Source of the DNA: Proluteimonas luteida
Lineage (GTDB): Bacteria > Pseudomonadota > Gammaproteobacteria > Xanthomonadales > Xanthomonadaceae
DNA length: 64,000 bases
Direction of reading: 5' to 3'
Assembly (NCBI RefSeq): GCF_021191695.1
Contig: NZ_JAIWPT010000008.1
Span: 1-64,000 of the forward strand
The notes under the pieces are model-generated. The model worked only from the letters and a program-made list of their open reading frames with translations, was not told the origin of the DNA and made no database searches. Of this stretch, positions 24,786 to 35,653 are shown piece after piece; position 1 is the first letter of the stretch; each line of letters starts with the position of its first letter. A program made the position numbers and the translations under genes.

Positions 24786-25474
24786 GCCGGCGTCCTCCGG
24801 CGGAAGCTGTAGAACAGCAGCCATACCCCGCTCAGCGCGAACAGCAGCCCGGCGATCGAGGCCACCCGGAACAGCGTGTTGTTGACGTCGCTGCGGGTGT
24901 CGTAATCCATGATGTGCAACATCCAAAGGAAGTCGAACCAGCGCCACAGGCTGTGGCGGCGCGCCAGCAGTTCGCCGGTGTCGGGCGACAGGTACAGTGT
25001 GGTCGCGCCGCGGTCGTCGAAATGCACCGCCCACATCGGCACCGGCCGCGTGGCGACTTCCTTCGGTGCCACGGTCACCCATTCGGTGCGCGCCACCCCG
25101 GCCTCGCCCTGGTACAGCGCGCGCGCCAGTGCGATCGCGTCGGCCTCGGGCAGCGGGGTCAGCCGTTCGCCGCTGTGGGCGTCGGCCAGCAGCGTGCCCT
25201 CGGCGGTGCGCAGCTCGAACACGTCGCGCCCGAGCAGGCGCTTGAGCGCGACGCCGCGGGTCCCGGGATAGCGCGCCAGCAGCGCATCCTGTTCCAGGTA
25301 CGGGGCCTGGCGTGCCAGCGGCTCGCGGTGCGCGTGGGCGAGGTGGTCGCCGTGGATGATGTCGAGCGAGATCACCGTCATGTAGACGCCGCTGACCATC
25401 CACAGCAGCGCCTGCACACCGACGACCAGCCCGATCCATTTGTGGGCGCGACGCGCCCAGAACGCAGGTTTCAT
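24782..25474 (-). CDS. PepSY-domain membrane protein
   Basis: This 230-residue protein has membrane helices near residues 10-37 and 195-222 and a PepSY domain between them (EWVTVAPKEVATRPVPMWAVHFDDRGATTLYLSPDTGELLARR in shorter form: FDDRGATTLYLSPDTGELL). The segment FLWMLHIMDYDTRSDVNN is nearly repeated in the downstream fusion protein, which suggests an ancient duplication. PepSY membrane proteins accompany siderophore or metal receptors and are thought to hold haem or pass electrons. It overlaps the downstream gene by four bases and lies 64 bases after the TonB receptor. Confidence 0.85.
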   Translation of the reverse strand: MKPAFWARRAHKWIGLVVGVQALLWMVSGVYMTVISLDIIHGDHLAHAHREPLARQAPYLEQDALLARYPGTRGVALKRLLGRDVFELRTAEGTLLADAHSGERLTPLPEADAIALARALYQGEAGVARTEWVTVAPKEVATRPVPMWAVHFDDRGATTLYLSPDTGELLARRHSLWRWFDFLWMLHIMDYDTRSDVNNTLFRVASIAGLLFALSGVWLLFYSFRRRTPA

Positions 25475-25538
25475 GCGAATCCCCGAAACGATGTTGGACA
25501 GGCAAGGGGCCGGCGCGATGCGGCCGGCCCCGTCCGCG

Positions 25539-28244
25539 TCACCAGCGATAGGTCAGCTTCGCGTTCCAGCGGCGGCCGAGCAGGTCGTAGGTCATCGTGT
25601 CGGTGTTGGCGTCGGTGTAGCTCTGGATGAAGGGCGCCTGCTTGTCGAACAGGTTGTCCACGCCCAGGGCGAGGTCGAACGCCCGGCTCACCGCGTACTG
25701 CAGCTGCAGGTTGTGGTAGGTCAGGCTGCCGGCATGGTCGCCGATGTCGCCGGGCGCGGCGTTGATGTCGTCGGCCCTGCCGATGTACTGCACGCTCCAC
25801 GACCCCGACCACGGCCCCTGCGCCAGCACCAGCGAGCCGAACGAACGCCACTTGGCGAAGCTGCCGCGGCCGCCGGTGATCTTGCCGGCGTACTCGATGG
25901 TGCTGCCGCCCGGGAACGGGGTCAGGTCGTAGCGGTCCAGGTAGGAGACGTCGAGGTTGACCGTCGCGTCCAGGCCGCCGGCCGCGAACTCGTACAGTAG
26001 CCCCAGGTCGATGCCCGAGATGCGTTCGCTGGCCGCGTTGACCGGCTGCGACGACAGGAAGTCGAGTTCGCCGGTGACCGGGTTGCGGGTGAAGTTGCTG
26101 GCGCTGCAGAACGGATGCGACAGGCCGTCGCTGTTGTAGCAGAGCGACAGCTTGGTGGAGCCGGCCACGCTCTGGATCGCGTTCTCGATGCGGATGTCGA
26201 ACCAGTCCGCGGTGAAGGTCAGCCCCGGCGCGAACGCCGGCGTCCACACCGCGCCGACGGTGAAGGTCTTCGCGTCCTCCGGCTGCAGCTCGATGTTGCC
26301 GCCGGTGCGGGTCAGCACGGTGTTGCCGAGCTGGGTGTAGCCGGCCGGCACGCCGTCGGCCTGGCAGTTGCGGTAGATGTTCGACGTCGTCGGCTGCGCG
26401 CTCCAGCCGCTGCACGGGTCGGTGGTGGTGAGGTTGCCCTCGCTGACGCCGCCGAACAGCTCCGGGATGTTGGGGATGCGGAACGCGGTGGCGTAGGTCG
26501 CGCGCATCTTGAACGCGGATGTCGCCTGCCAGTCGAGGCCCAGCTTGTAGTTGGTGTCGCCGCCGAACAGGTCGTAGTCGGAATAGCGCACCGCGCCGTT
26601 GAAGGTCAGCGTGTCCGCGAGCGCGCGTCCTTCCAGCAGCGGCACCGAGACCTCGGCGAACACCTCGCGCACGTCGTACTCGCCGTCGATGCGCTGCGCG
26701 GCATTGCTGTTGGCGATGCCCTGCTGGGTCAGGATGTCGGGATCGCGCCAGCCGCGGTCGGTGCGCAGTTCGATGCCCGTGGCGAAGCCCACCCAGCCTG
26801 CCGGCAGCTCGAACAGCTGGCCGTCGAGATTGGCGGTGAAGCTGCGCTGCGAGTTGCCGCCGGTGTCGCGGGTAGTGAACATGATGTAGTCCAGCACCGC
26901 GGGCGTCAGGTCGCCGTAGCCCAGGTAGTCGCCGCAGGGGATCGCCGCGCCCGGCGCGTTGCTGCAAACGCCGGTGTCGAGCGTCTGCGCGACGCGGTCG
27001 AGGTTGGCGACGTTGGTCGAGCCGTCGGTGCCGGTGTTGCGGCCGTAGTTGATCGCCGCGCTCCAGTGCCAGGTCTCGCCGAAGCGGCCGTCGAGCCCGG
27101 CGACCACGCGCCAGGTGTCGGTGTCCTGGTAGAACTCGCGCGCGCCGGCTTCCTCCAGCCGCCGGCGCACCAGCGTCAGGTCCTGGCCGGTCGGGTTGGT
27201 GGGATGGTCGGCGGCGATGTGGATCGGCCGGTACTGCCCGACCGAGCCCGGCGTGGCCAGCTGGTTGGAACGGCGGTTGGTGAACATCAGTTCGGTGAAC
27301 AGGCCGACGTCGTCGCCGAGCGCCAGGTCGCCGAACACGCTGAAGCTGGTGCGCTTGATCGGATTGACCGCGTTGAGCATCGGGTTGCCGTTGTAGTTGT
27401 GGATGCTCGAGTAGGGGGCGTAGGCGTCACCGTCGCCGCCGGGGACCTGGTTGAAGTTCACCATGCTGCCGTCGGCCAGCAGCGCGCGGCCGCCGATCGT
27501 CGCGGAACTGCCGACGCACTGCAGCGCCCCGTTCACCTCGCCCAGCCCGCAGGGCGCGCGGCTGGCCATGTTGACCGCCTTGCTCTCGGAGTGGCTGAGC
27601 GAGGCGGTCAGCGAGCCGCGCTCGCCGGTCGTGCCCCAGACCAGGCTGGCGGCGCTGTCGGCGCCGTCGCCCTCGAAGGTCTCGCCGTAGCGCAGGCCCA
27701 GTTCCGCGCCGTCGAACCCGCGCCTGGTGATGATGTTGACCACGCCGGCGACGGCGTCGGCGCCGTAGATCGCCGACGCGCCGTCCTTGAGGACCTCGAT
27801 GCGCTCGATGATCGCGACCGGGATGACGTTGAGGTCGACCGAGCTGTTGGCGCCGGTGCCGCCGTTGACGATGCGGCGGCCGTTGAGCAGCACCAGCGTG
27901 CGGTTGATGCCGATGCCGCGCAGGTTGACCTGGGTGGTGCCGTAGCCGTTGCCGGTCCAGTAGGCGTTGGTCTGGTTGCCGGCGAAGCCGGCCGAAGCGG
28001 GCAGGCGCTGCAGCAGCGTTTCCACCGAGGTGGCGCCCGAGCGGGCGATGGTGTCCGCGTCGACGACGCTGACCGGGCCGACGCCGCTGAGCTGGGCGCC
28101 CTTGATGTGGCTGCCGGTGACGGTCACCGCGTCGAGCGTGGTGGCGGCGGACGTGTCGTCGGACGATGCGGACTGCGCGGCGGCGGGGCCGGCGGCCAGC
28201 AGAGCGCTGATCGCCAGGGCGAGATGGTGGCGGGGAAAAGACAT
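25539..28244 (-). CDS. TonB-dependent receptor
   Basis: This 901-residue outer-membrane receptor has a signal peptide (LALAISALLAAGPAAAQ), a TonB box-like stretch (LDAVTVTGSHI), a plug with GYGTTQVNLRGIGINRTLVL and SAIYGADAVAGVVNI, and a barrel with the end NLFDKQAPF...WNAKLTYRW. Several Cys in extracellular loops (APCGLGEVNGALQC, TDPCSGW, RNC, LCYNSDGLSHPFC) are probably paired. It resembles the large receptors of xanthomonads for which peptides, sugars or siderophores are substrates. Its place between a His/Cys-rich secreted protein and PepSY reductases points to a metal or metallophore. The ATG at 28244 gives the signal peptide. Confidence 0.9.
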   Translation of the reverse strand: MSFPRHHLALAISALLAAGPAAAQSASSDDTSAATTLDAVTVTGSHIKGAQLSGVGPVSVVDADTIARSGATSVETLLQRLPASAGFAGNQTNAYWTGNGYGTTQVNLRGIGINRTLVLLNGRRIVNGGTGANSSVDLNVIPVAIIERIEVLKDGASAIYGADAVAGVVNIITRRGFDGAELGLRYGETFEGDGADSAASLVWGTTGERGSLTASLSHSESKAVNMASRAPCGLGEVNGALQCVGSSATIGGRALLADGSMVNFNQVPGGDGDAYAPYSSIHNYNGNPMLNAVNPIKRTSFSVFGDLALGDDVGLFTELMFTNRRSNQLATPGSVGQYRPIHIAADHPTNPTGQDLTLVRRRLEEAGAREFYQDTDTWRVVAGLDGRFGETWHWSAAINYGRNTGTDGSTNVANLDRVAQTLDTGVCSNAPGAAIPCGDYLGYGDLTPAVLDYIMFTTRDTGGNSQRSFTANLDGQLFELPAGWVGFATGIELRTDRGWRDPDILTQQGIANSNAAQRIDGEYDVREVFAEVSVPLLEGRALADTLTFNGAVRYSDYDLFGGDTNYKLGLDWQATSAFKMRATYATAFRIPNIPELFGGVSEGNLTTTDPCSGWSAQPTTSNIYRNCQADGVPAGYTQLGNTVLTRTGGNIELQPEDAKTFTVGAVWTPAFAPGLTFTADWFDIRIENAIQSVAGSTKLSLCYNSDGLSHPFCSASNFTRNPVTGELDFLSSQPVNAASERISGIDLGLLYEFAAGGLDATVNLDVSYLDRYDLTPFPGGSTIEYAGKITGGRGSFAKWRSFGSLVLAQGPWSGSWSVQYIGRADDINAAPGDIGDHAGSLTYHNLQLQYAVSRAFDLALGVDNLFDKQAPFIQSYTDANTDTMTYDLLGRRWNAKLTYRW

Positions 28245-28347
28245 GGGGAATCCTCCGGAAAGGCGGCTGGAATCGATCTGGCGCGAAGGACGCAGGCCCG
28301 GCGCAGCGCGTGGCTGCGTGGCGGCAACGTCGAGGAAGCGACGCGGA

Positions 28348-28767
28348 TCAGCCGATCGGAGGTCGGAAGATGGTCTGGATGCCCGTCTGCGGGGAATGGA
28401 TCTCCACGTGGGCGGGAGCGGCGGCACGCAGCGCGTCGTGTGCCGCGAACGGGATGCACACGCTGATCGTGCCGGCGGGATAGCTGCATTCGCAGGCACA
28501 GCCGGCGGCCATGCCGGCACCGCAGGTGCAGTGGCGGTCACCGTGGTCGTGGGCATCCGGCGACGGGTCGCCGGTGGCCGGCAGGATGTCCTGCGCCGCG
28601 GTTTCGTGTGCGTGCCCGCCTTGCCCGGCATGCCTGTGCGCCGCGCCGTCGTGCGCCGATGCGCCGGTGTCCAGCGTCATGTGCGCGGACGCCCACAGCG
28701 ACGTGCTCGCGTTGAGGCAGAGCAGCACGCTGAGGAGCAGTCGGAGCAGGAAGGGCTTGGGGGTCAT
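28348..28767 (-). CDS. His/Cys-rich secreted protein, DUF2946/CopL-like
   Basis: This 139-residue protein has a signal peptide (FLLRLLLSVLLCLNASTSLWA), a His-rich middle (AHRHAGQGGHAHE and DAHDHGDRH) and a Cys cluster CTCGAGMAAGCACEC, then an aliphatic tail ending FRPPIG. This pattern fits DUF2946 or CopL-type proteins that bind copper or related metals in the periplasm. It is the first gene of the receptor-PepSY operon, 103 bases before the receptor gene. The ATG at 28767 is chosen because it begins the signal peptide; the frame to 28818 would include the operator-like palindrome. Confidence 0.75.
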   Translation of the reverse strand: MTPKPFLLRLLLSVLLCLNASTSLWASAHMTLDTGASAHDGAAHRHAGQGGHAHETAAQDILPATGDPSPDAHDHGDRHCTCGAGMAAGCACECSYPAGTISVCIPFAAHDALRAAAPAHVEIHSPQTGIQTIFRPPIG

Positions 28768-28786
28768 TCGGTTGCCGGGTCGATAT

Positions 28787-28800
28787 TTGTATATACCAAC
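28787..28800. promoter_or_regulatory. HutC-type operator before the His/Cys-rich protein and receptor operon
   Basis: TTTGTATATACCAA at 28787-28799 is palindromic except for one position; its core TGTATATACC differs by one base from TGTA-N2-TACA. It lies about 20-30 bases before the start of the operon's first gene and about 50 bases after the hutC stop. It closely resembles the sites at 2950 and 29655. Confidence 0.55.
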
Positions 28801-28846
28801 GCGAACGACAGATAGCATGCGTTCATCGGCGGTGTCAACGAAACCT

Positions 28847-29596
28847 TCACACGCCGTCCTGCCCGGCTTCGGTGATCGGCGATTCGCTGGCCACCAGTTC
28901 GTAGCGCCCGCCGAGGAACAGCTGGCGCACGTGGGTCACGCATTCGCTGCCGCGCCAGGTCTGGCGTTCGAGCGCCAGGCACGCGGTGCCGGTCGCGACC
29001 TGCAGGTGGCCGGCCTGGTCCGCGTCCGCGGCGACAGCCCCGATCCGGTGGCGCGCGCGGGTCCACGGGATCGAGTGCAGCAGCCAGCTGCCGGGCGCCG
29101 ATGCCGAGAAGTCCAGCGTCATCGCCTCGGGCACCGTGTCGGGGTTCAGCAGGCGGGTTTCCAGCGCGAACGGCTGCCCGTCGGCCAGGTGCACGCCGCG
29201 CAGTTCCAGCACGCGTCCGTCGCTGCCGGCCAGTTCCATCTCGTGCGCGAGGCGCCGGCGCGCGGCGCGACGGCGGCGCGACAGCAGTTCGAAGCGGTAG
29301 GCATGGCCGCGTTGCGCGACCTCCAGCGGAATGTCGGGGATCTGCAGCGCGACCGACTCGATCTGCGGATCGGGCGCGCGCACGAAACTGCCGGCCTTGC
29401 GCCGCCTGACGATCAGGCGGTTCTCGCTGAGCATCGTCAGCGCGCGGTTGACGGTCATCCGCGAACAGCCGTAGAGGTCCATGAGTTCGCGCTCGGGCGG
29501 TACCCGGTGGCCCGGCGGCCACTCGCCGCTGCGGATCCGGTGTTCGATGTCGGCGCGGATGCGCTGGTTCAGCGGCGTCGGGTCGTTCGAATCCAT
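28847..29596 (-). CDS. hutC: Histidine utilisation repressor HutC (GntR/UTRA)
   Basis: HutC represses hut genes and is released by urocanate. This 249-residue protein has an N-terminal GntR winged helix (PLNQRIRADIEHRIRSGEW, RVPPERELMDLYGCSRMTVNRAL) and a UTRA effector domain from about 90 to 245 (RGHAYRFELLSRRRRAA, LELRGVHLADGQPFALETRL, CLALERQTWRGSECVTHVRQLFLGGRY with short spans between). The start at 29596 removes 30 upstream codons that would overlap the operator. It is divergent from hutHU with an operator-like site between. A metal-uptake operon follows on the same strand. Confidence 0.93.
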   Translation of the reverse strand: MDSNDPTPLNQRIRADIEHRIRSGEWPPGHRVPPERELMDLYGCSRMTVNRALTMLSENRLIVRRRKAGSFVRAPDPQIESVALQIPDIPLEVAQRGHAYRFELLSRRRRAARRRLAHEMELAGSDGRVLELRGVHLADGQPFALETRLLNPDTVPEAMTLDFSASAPGSWLLHSIPWTRARHRIGAVAADADQAGHLQVATGTACLALERQTWRGSECVTHVRQLFLGGRYELVASESPITEAGQDGV

Positions 29597-29653
29597 GTGC
29601 GGCGTGCTCCTGTCCGTTGAACGACATCTGGACGACGGCGGGTTGCCGCCATA

Positions 29654-29667
29654 TTGTATAGACATAA
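29654..29667. promoter_or_regulatory. hutC: HutC operator between hutC and hutH
   Basis: TTGTATAGACATAA contains TGTATAGACA at 29655-29664, a near-palindrome of the HutC type, 22-31 bases before hutH and 59 bases or more before hutC. A minus-strand -10-like TACAAT overlaps it, so binding would block hutC itself as well as hutH. Confidence 0.7.
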
Positions 29668-29685
29668 CTAGCACAGGAATCGCCA

Positions 29686-31224
29686 TTGAGCACTTCGACG
29701 ATCCTCCTCCGGCCCGGCCTCGTGTCCCTGGCGCAATGGCGCGCGGTGCTCGGCGGGACGCCGGTCGCGCTTGATCCGGCCACCCGGGAAGGCGTCGCGC
29801 GCGGCGCGGACGCCGTCGCCGCGATCGTCCTGCGCGGCGATCCGGTGTACGGCATCAATACCGGGTTCGGGAAACTCGCCAGCGTCCGCATCGGCGACGG
29901 CGACCTGGCCCTGCTCCAGCGCAACATCGTGCTCTCCCACGCGGCCGGCGTCGGCGACCCGATGCCGCTGCCGCAGGTGCGGCTGATGCTCGCGCTGAAG
30001 CTGGCCAGCCTGGCGCAGGGCGCGTCGGGCATCCGTCCCGCGACGCTGGTGCTGCTCGAATCGATGCTGCGGCTGGACGTGCTGCCGGTGGTGCCGGCGC
30101 AGGGGTCGGTCGGCGCCTCGGGCGACCTGGCGCCGCTGGCGCACATGGCGGCGGCGATGATCGGCGTGGGCGAGGCGGTGCATCGCGGCGAGCGCATGCC
30201 CGCCGCCGATGCGCTGCGCCGGGCCGGGCTGGAACCGGTGACGCTGGCCGCCAAGGAAGGGCTGGCGCTGCTCAACGGCACCCAGTTCTCCACCGCGTGC
30301 GCGCTCGCCGGCCTGTTCGCCATCGAGGACGTGTTCCGGGCCGCGCTGGTGTCGGGCGCGCTGTCCACCGAGGCCGCGCGCGGCACCGACACGCCGTTCG
30401 ACCCGCGCATCCATGCGCTGCGCCGGCATCGCGGGCAGCGCGAGGTGGCCGCGGCGTTGCGCGCGCTGATGCACGGCTCGGCGATCCGCGCCTCGCATCG
30501 CGACGACGACCCGCGCGTGCAGGATCCCTACTGCCTGCGTTGCCAGCCGCAGGTGATGGGGGCCGCGCTCGACGTCATGCGCCAGGCCGCGTCGACGCTG
30601 GCCGACGAGGCCAATGGCGTGTCGGACAATCCGCTGGTGTTCGCGGACACCGGCGAGGTGCTGTCGGGCGGCAATTTCCACGCCGAACCCGTCGCCTTCG
30701 CCGCCGACATGCTGGCGATGGCCGTCTGCGAGATCGGCTCGCTGTCGGAGCGGCGCACCGCGATGCTGGTCGACGCCAGCCTGTCGGGCCTGCCCGCGTT
30801 CCTCACGTCCGACGCGGGGCTCAACTCGGGTTTCATGATCCCGCAGGTGACCGCCGCCGCGCTGGTCTCCGAGAACAAGCAGCAGGCCTATCCCGCCAGC
30901 GTCGATTCCATTCCCACGTCGGCCAACCAGGAAGACCACGTGTCGATGGCGGCGCACGGTGCGCGTCGGCTCTCGCGCATGGCGGCCAATGCCGCCGGGG
31001 TGGTCGGCATCGAGCTGCTGGCCGCCGCGCAGGGCTGCGACTTCCATGCGCCGCTGCGCTCCAGCACGGCGCTGGAAGCGGTGCGCGCGCGCATCCGCGA
31101 CGTGGTGCCGGCGATGCGCGAGGACCGCTACCTCCATCCCGACCTGCGCGCGGCGACGTCGCTCGTGCAGGGCGGCGCCATCGCCGCGGCCGCCGGCGAT
31201 GGCCTGCCGGGCCTCGACCCCTGA
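29686..31224 (+). CDS. hutH: Histidine ammonia-lyase HutH
   Basis: HutH removes ammonia from histidine to give urocanate. This 512-residue enzyme carries the self-processing ASG triad in [13 protein letters not shown] near residues 144-146, which forms the MIO electrophile, plus [33 protein letters not shown] and [10 protein letters not shown]. The gene seems to start with TTG at 29686, supported by AGGA seven bases before; there is no in-frame ATG nearby. It is followed 54 bases later by hutU and faces hutC. Confidence 0.95.
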   Translation: MSTSTILLRPGLVSLAQWRAVLGGTPVALDPATREGVARGADAVAAIVLRGDPVYGINTGFGKLASVRIGDGDLALLQRNIVLSHAAGVGDPMPLPQVRLMLALKLASLAQGASGIRPATLVLLESMLRLDVLPVVPAQGSVGASGDLAPLAHMAAAMIGVGEAVHRGERMPAADALRRAGLEPVTLAAKEGLALLNGTQFSTACALAGLFAIEDVFRAALVSGALSTEAARGTDTPFDPRIHALRRHRGQREVAAALRALMHGSAIRASHRDDDPRVQDPYCLRCQPQVMGAALDVMRQAASTLADEANGVSDNPLVFADTGEVLSGGNFHAEPVAFAADMLAMAVCEIGSLSERRTAMLVDASLSGLPAFLTSDAGLNSGFMIPQVTAAALVSENKQQAYPASVDSIPTSANQEDHVSMAAHGARRLSRMAANAAGVVGIELLAAAQGCDFHAPLRSSTALEAVRARIRDVVPAMREDRYLHPDLRAATSLVQGGAIAAAAGDGLPGLDP

Positions 31225-31278
31225 AGATTGCCGATCCGCGCGCCGCCGCGGCTCTCCACCCGTGAACAGGAATTCGCC

Positions 31279-32940
<1,662 letters not shown>

Positions 32941-33018
32941 GAGGCCGAGAGTCATTCGCCCGCTGACCATGATCGCCGCCAAACGCCCGTGGTGGCTGCG
33001 GATCATCGCGCCGATCCC

Positions 33019-33092
33019 GTAGGTCGGCCCCATGCGGCCGACGTGCGTGATGGCTGGATTCACGAGGTGTCGGGGGCGTTGCCCCGACCTAC
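33019..33092. repeat. GTAG-type REP pair
   Basis: A 74-base element begins GTAGGTCGG and ends CCGACCTAC. Two hairpins lie inside: GTCGGCC..GGCCGAC and TCGGGGC..GCCCCGA. This is the arrangement of SMAG-like REP dimers known from Stenotrophomonas. It lies between hutU and msrB. Confidence 0.85.
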
Positions 33093-33154
33093 GATCTGCG
33101 GTCATTTGGCTCGCCAAACTCCCTTGGTTTCCGCCCAGCGCGCCTTGCCACGGA

Positions 33155-33190
33155 CGTCTGGCGACGGTCTCGCCAGGCGTTCTGTTTACT
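33155..33190 (+). terminator. Terminator-like hairpin in the hutU-msrB gap
   Basis: CGTCTGGCGA and TCGCCAGGCG form a 10-bp stem with one G-T pair and a 5-base loop, followed by TTCTGTTT. It lies 215 bases after hutU and may end the hutHU transcript. The rest of the 396-base gap holds the REP pair and no gene. Confidence 0.6.
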
Positions 33191-33336
33191 CTCAAGCTCT
33201 GTACCGGTTGCGGCCTGGACGCCGCCGGCAGCGCCCGGGCCGGCACGGATCACGTCTTCGCGTCCCGCAGTGGCGCATCATTGACGCCATCTCCGGGCAA
33301 GCTGCCCGGCGTCCGGATACCTGCAGGAAGATCGCG

Positions 33337-33801
33337 ATGCCCCACTTCGACCTCACGCCCCCCACTGCCGACCAGCGCGCCGCGCTCGAAGCCGGCCTGT
33401 CCGCCGACGAGCGCCGCGTGCTGCTGCAGCACGGGACAGAGGCGCCGTTCTGCGGCGTGTTCCTCGACAACAAGCGCGAGGGCACGTACTGCTGCCGGCT
33501 GTGCGGGCTGCCGCTGTTCTGCTCCAGCGCGAAGTTCGATTCGGGCACGGGCTGGCCGAGCTTCTTCGCGCCGTACGATGCGTCGCACATCCGCCGCATC
33601 CGCGACACCAGCCACGGCATGATCCGGGTCGAGGAGGTGTGCGCGCGCTGCGGCAGCCACCTGGGACACGTGTTCCCGGACGGCCCGCCGCCGACGTTCG
33701 AACGGCACTGCCTGAACTCGGTCGCACTGTCGTTCGTCGGCGAAGGCGAGGCCTTGCCCGATCCGCTGCGCCGCGGCGGCGCCGAGGCGGGGCCGGCGTA
33801 G
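33337..33801 (+). CDS. msrB: Peptide-methionine (R)-S-oxide reductase MsrB
   Basis: MsrB repairs oxidised methionine. This 154-residue protein has the zinc-binding pairs CRLC near 53-56 and CARC near 102-105, SGTGWPSFFAP, GSHLGHVFPDGPPPT and the catalytic Cys in RHCLNSVAL near 125 (usually RYCINS). The start at 33337 has AGGAAG eight bases upstream; the longer frame from 32989 runs through the REP pair. It has its own short leader between the REP element and the transporter gene. Confidence 0.93.
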   Translation: MPHFDLTPPTADQRAALEAGLSADERRVLLQHGTEAPFCGVFLDNKREGTYCCRLCGLPLFCSSAKFDSGTGWPSFFAPYDASHIRRIRDTSHGMIRVEEVCARCGSHLGHVFPDGPPPTFERHCLNSVALSFVGEGEALPDPLRRGGAEAGPA

Positions 33802-33941
33802 GGCGTCATCCCGCTCCACGTGTCCGCGCGCCATGTGCGGCTTCATCCGGACTTCGAGCGAGCCTCGGGCGCGCTTCCCGGTGCAGTGGCCTCCACGGCG
33901 GCAGTCCTATACTCGATGCGTTCCGTCCCCACAGAAGCCCC

Positions 33942-35297
33942 ATGACCTCTGCAACGACCCCCACCTCGGCCGGGCCGGCCAGCCTGCGCCGCTCGGTGTC
34001 CAATACCCTCAAGGGTTCCGCCGGCAACCTGGTCGAGTGGTACGACGTCTACGTCTACTCGGTGTTCGCGATCTACTTCGAGTCGCAGTTCTTCTCCCCC
34101 GAAGACAAGAACGCGACGCTCTACGTCTGGGGCATCTTCGCGGTCACCTTCCTGATGCGGCCGCTCGGGGCGTGGTACTTCGGCCGCTTCGCCGACCGCT
34201 ACGGCCGGCGGCTGGCGCTGACGATCTCGGTGACGCTGATGGCGACGTGCTCGTTCGTGATCGCGATCGCGCCGACCAACGCGACGATCGGCGTCGGCGC
34301 CCCACTGATCCTGCTGCTGGCGCGGCTGGTGCAGGGCTTCGCGACCGGCGGCGAGTACGGCACCAGCGCGACCTACATGTCCGAGGCGGCGATTCCCGGT
34401 CGCCGCGGGTTCCTGTCGTCGTTCCACTACGTGACGCTGGTCGGCGGGCATGTGCTGGCGCAGCTGACGCTGCTGCTGATGCTGCAGTTCCTCGACATCG
34501 GGCAGATCTCCGAATGGGGCTGGCGCGTGGCGTTCGGCATCGGCGGCGTCGCGGCGATCGTGGTGTTCTGGCTGCGCCGGACGATGGACGAATCGCTGGA
34601 GTCGACGTCGATCGAGGCGGCCAGGACCGGCGGCGCGCGCGATTCCGGTTCGCTGCGCGAGCTGTTCGTGCGCCAGTGGCGGCCGCTGCTGCTGTGTTTC
34701 ATGATCACCGCGGGCGGCACGGTCGCGTTCTACACCTATTCGGTCAACGGGCCGAAGATGATCCAGACCGCCTTCGCCGGCGGCGACGTGATGACCGGCA
34801 CGATGATCAACCTGGCGCTGCTGACGTTCCTGATGGTGCTGCAGCCGGTCGGCGGCTGGCTGTCGGACATCGTCGGCCGCAAGAGCCTGCTGGTGTTCTT
34901 CGGCATCGGTGGCGTGCTCTACACCTGGTTCCTGATCACGGCGCTGCCGCAGCAGACCCAGTGGTGGTCGGCGTTCGCGATCCTCGCGGTCGGGTTCGTG
35001 ATCCTGACCGGCTACACGTCGATCAACGCCGTGGTCAAGGCGGAACTGTTCCCGACCCACATCCGCGCGCTCGGCGTCGGGCTGGGCTATGCGCTGGCCA
35101 ACTCCGCCTTCGGCGGCACCGCGCCGCTGTTGTACCAGGCGGCGCTAGCCGGCGACCACGTGGGCGCGTTCATCGGCTACGTGACGACGATCATCGCGAT
35201 CTCGCTGCTGGTCTACATCTTCTTCCTCAGGAACAAGGGCGCGAACTGGCTCGACGACGAGAGGGCGATGCGGGAGCGGCGCGCGGCCAGGCGGTAG
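33942..35297 (+). CDS. MHS-family MFS transporter, alpha-ketoglutarate permease-like
   Basis: This 451-residue twelve-helix carrier belongs to the metabolite:H+ symporter (MHS) branch of MFS, as shown by NLVEWYDVYVYSVFA in helix 1, FLMRPLGAWYFGRFADRYGRR between helices 2 and 3 (in shorter form RPLGAWYFGRFADRYGRR), RLVQGFATGGEYGTSATYM and the repeated GRKSLLVFF in the second half. Relatives carry alpha-ketoglutarate, citrate or related compounds. Glutamate derived from the Hut pathway feeds alpha-ketoglutarate, but the link to the nearby hut genes is only positional. The ATG at 33942 precedes MTSATTP. Confidence 0.88.
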   Translation: MTSATTPTSAGPASLRRSVSNTLKGSAGNLVEWYDVYVYSVFAIYFESQFFSPEDKNATLYVWGIFAVTFLMRPLGAWYFGRFADRYGRRLALTISVTLMATCSFVIAIAPTNATIGVGAPLILLLARLVQGFATGGEYGTSATYMSEAAIPGRRGFLSSFHYVTLVGGHVLAQLTLLLMLQFLDIGQISEWGWRVAFGIGGVAAIVVFWLRRTMDESLESTSIEAARTGGARDSGSLRELFVRQWRPLLLCFMITAGGTVAFYTYSVNGPKMIQTAFAGGDVMTGTMINLALLTFLMVLQPVGGWLSDIVGRKSLLVFFGIGGVLYTWFLITALPQQTQWWSAFAILAVGFVILTGYTSINAVVKAELFPTHIRALGVGLGYALANSAFGGTAPLLYQAALAGDHVGAFIGYVTTIIAISLLVYIFFLRNKGANWLDDERAMRERRAARR

Positions 35298-35421
35298 GCC
35301 GCCCGCCCGCATCGGCGCGGTGAGCGGCCTCGTGGCGGACAGCCGCCGCGCTGCCGGGCTTGACCGCGATCCGACAGCGCGTCTGCTGCAATCCCGGCAC
35401 GGAAGATGGATGGAGAGGGCC

Positions 35422-35634
35422 ATGCCCCAGCATTTCAAGGTCGGCGACCACGTCGGCTGGAACTCGGAAGCCGGAAAGGTCAGCGGGCGGATCATCGCCG
35501 TGCACACGCGCGACACGCTGTACAAGGGCTACGTCCATCACTGCAGCGAGGCCGATCCGCAGTACGAGATCCGGAGCGACCGCAGCGACCACGTCGCCCT
35601 GCACAAGGGAGCGGCACTGCACCGGATCGACTGA
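35422..35634 (+). CDS. DUF2945 (hypervirulence-associated, Tudor-like) protein
   Basis: This 70-residue protein has the whole of the small DUF2945 domain: FKVGDHVGWNSEAGKVSG, RIIAVHTRD and DPQYEIRSDRSDHVALHKGAALHRI. The fold is SH3/Tudor-like and the function in bacteria is unknown. A good ribosome site, GGAGAGGG, precedes the ATG at 35422. It is convergent with the alpha/beta hydrolase gene, with 19 bases between the stops. Confidence 0.88.
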   Translation: MPQHFKVGDHVGWNSEAGKVSGRIIAVHTRDTLYKGYVHHCSEADPQYEIRSDRSDHVALHKGAALHRID

Positions 35635-35653
35635 GCCGCCCGCCCCTGCGCAT

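Noticed and set aside
26115..28466. 783-codon plus-strand frame opposite the TonB receptor
   Set aside because: Composition and position show it is an antisense shadow.
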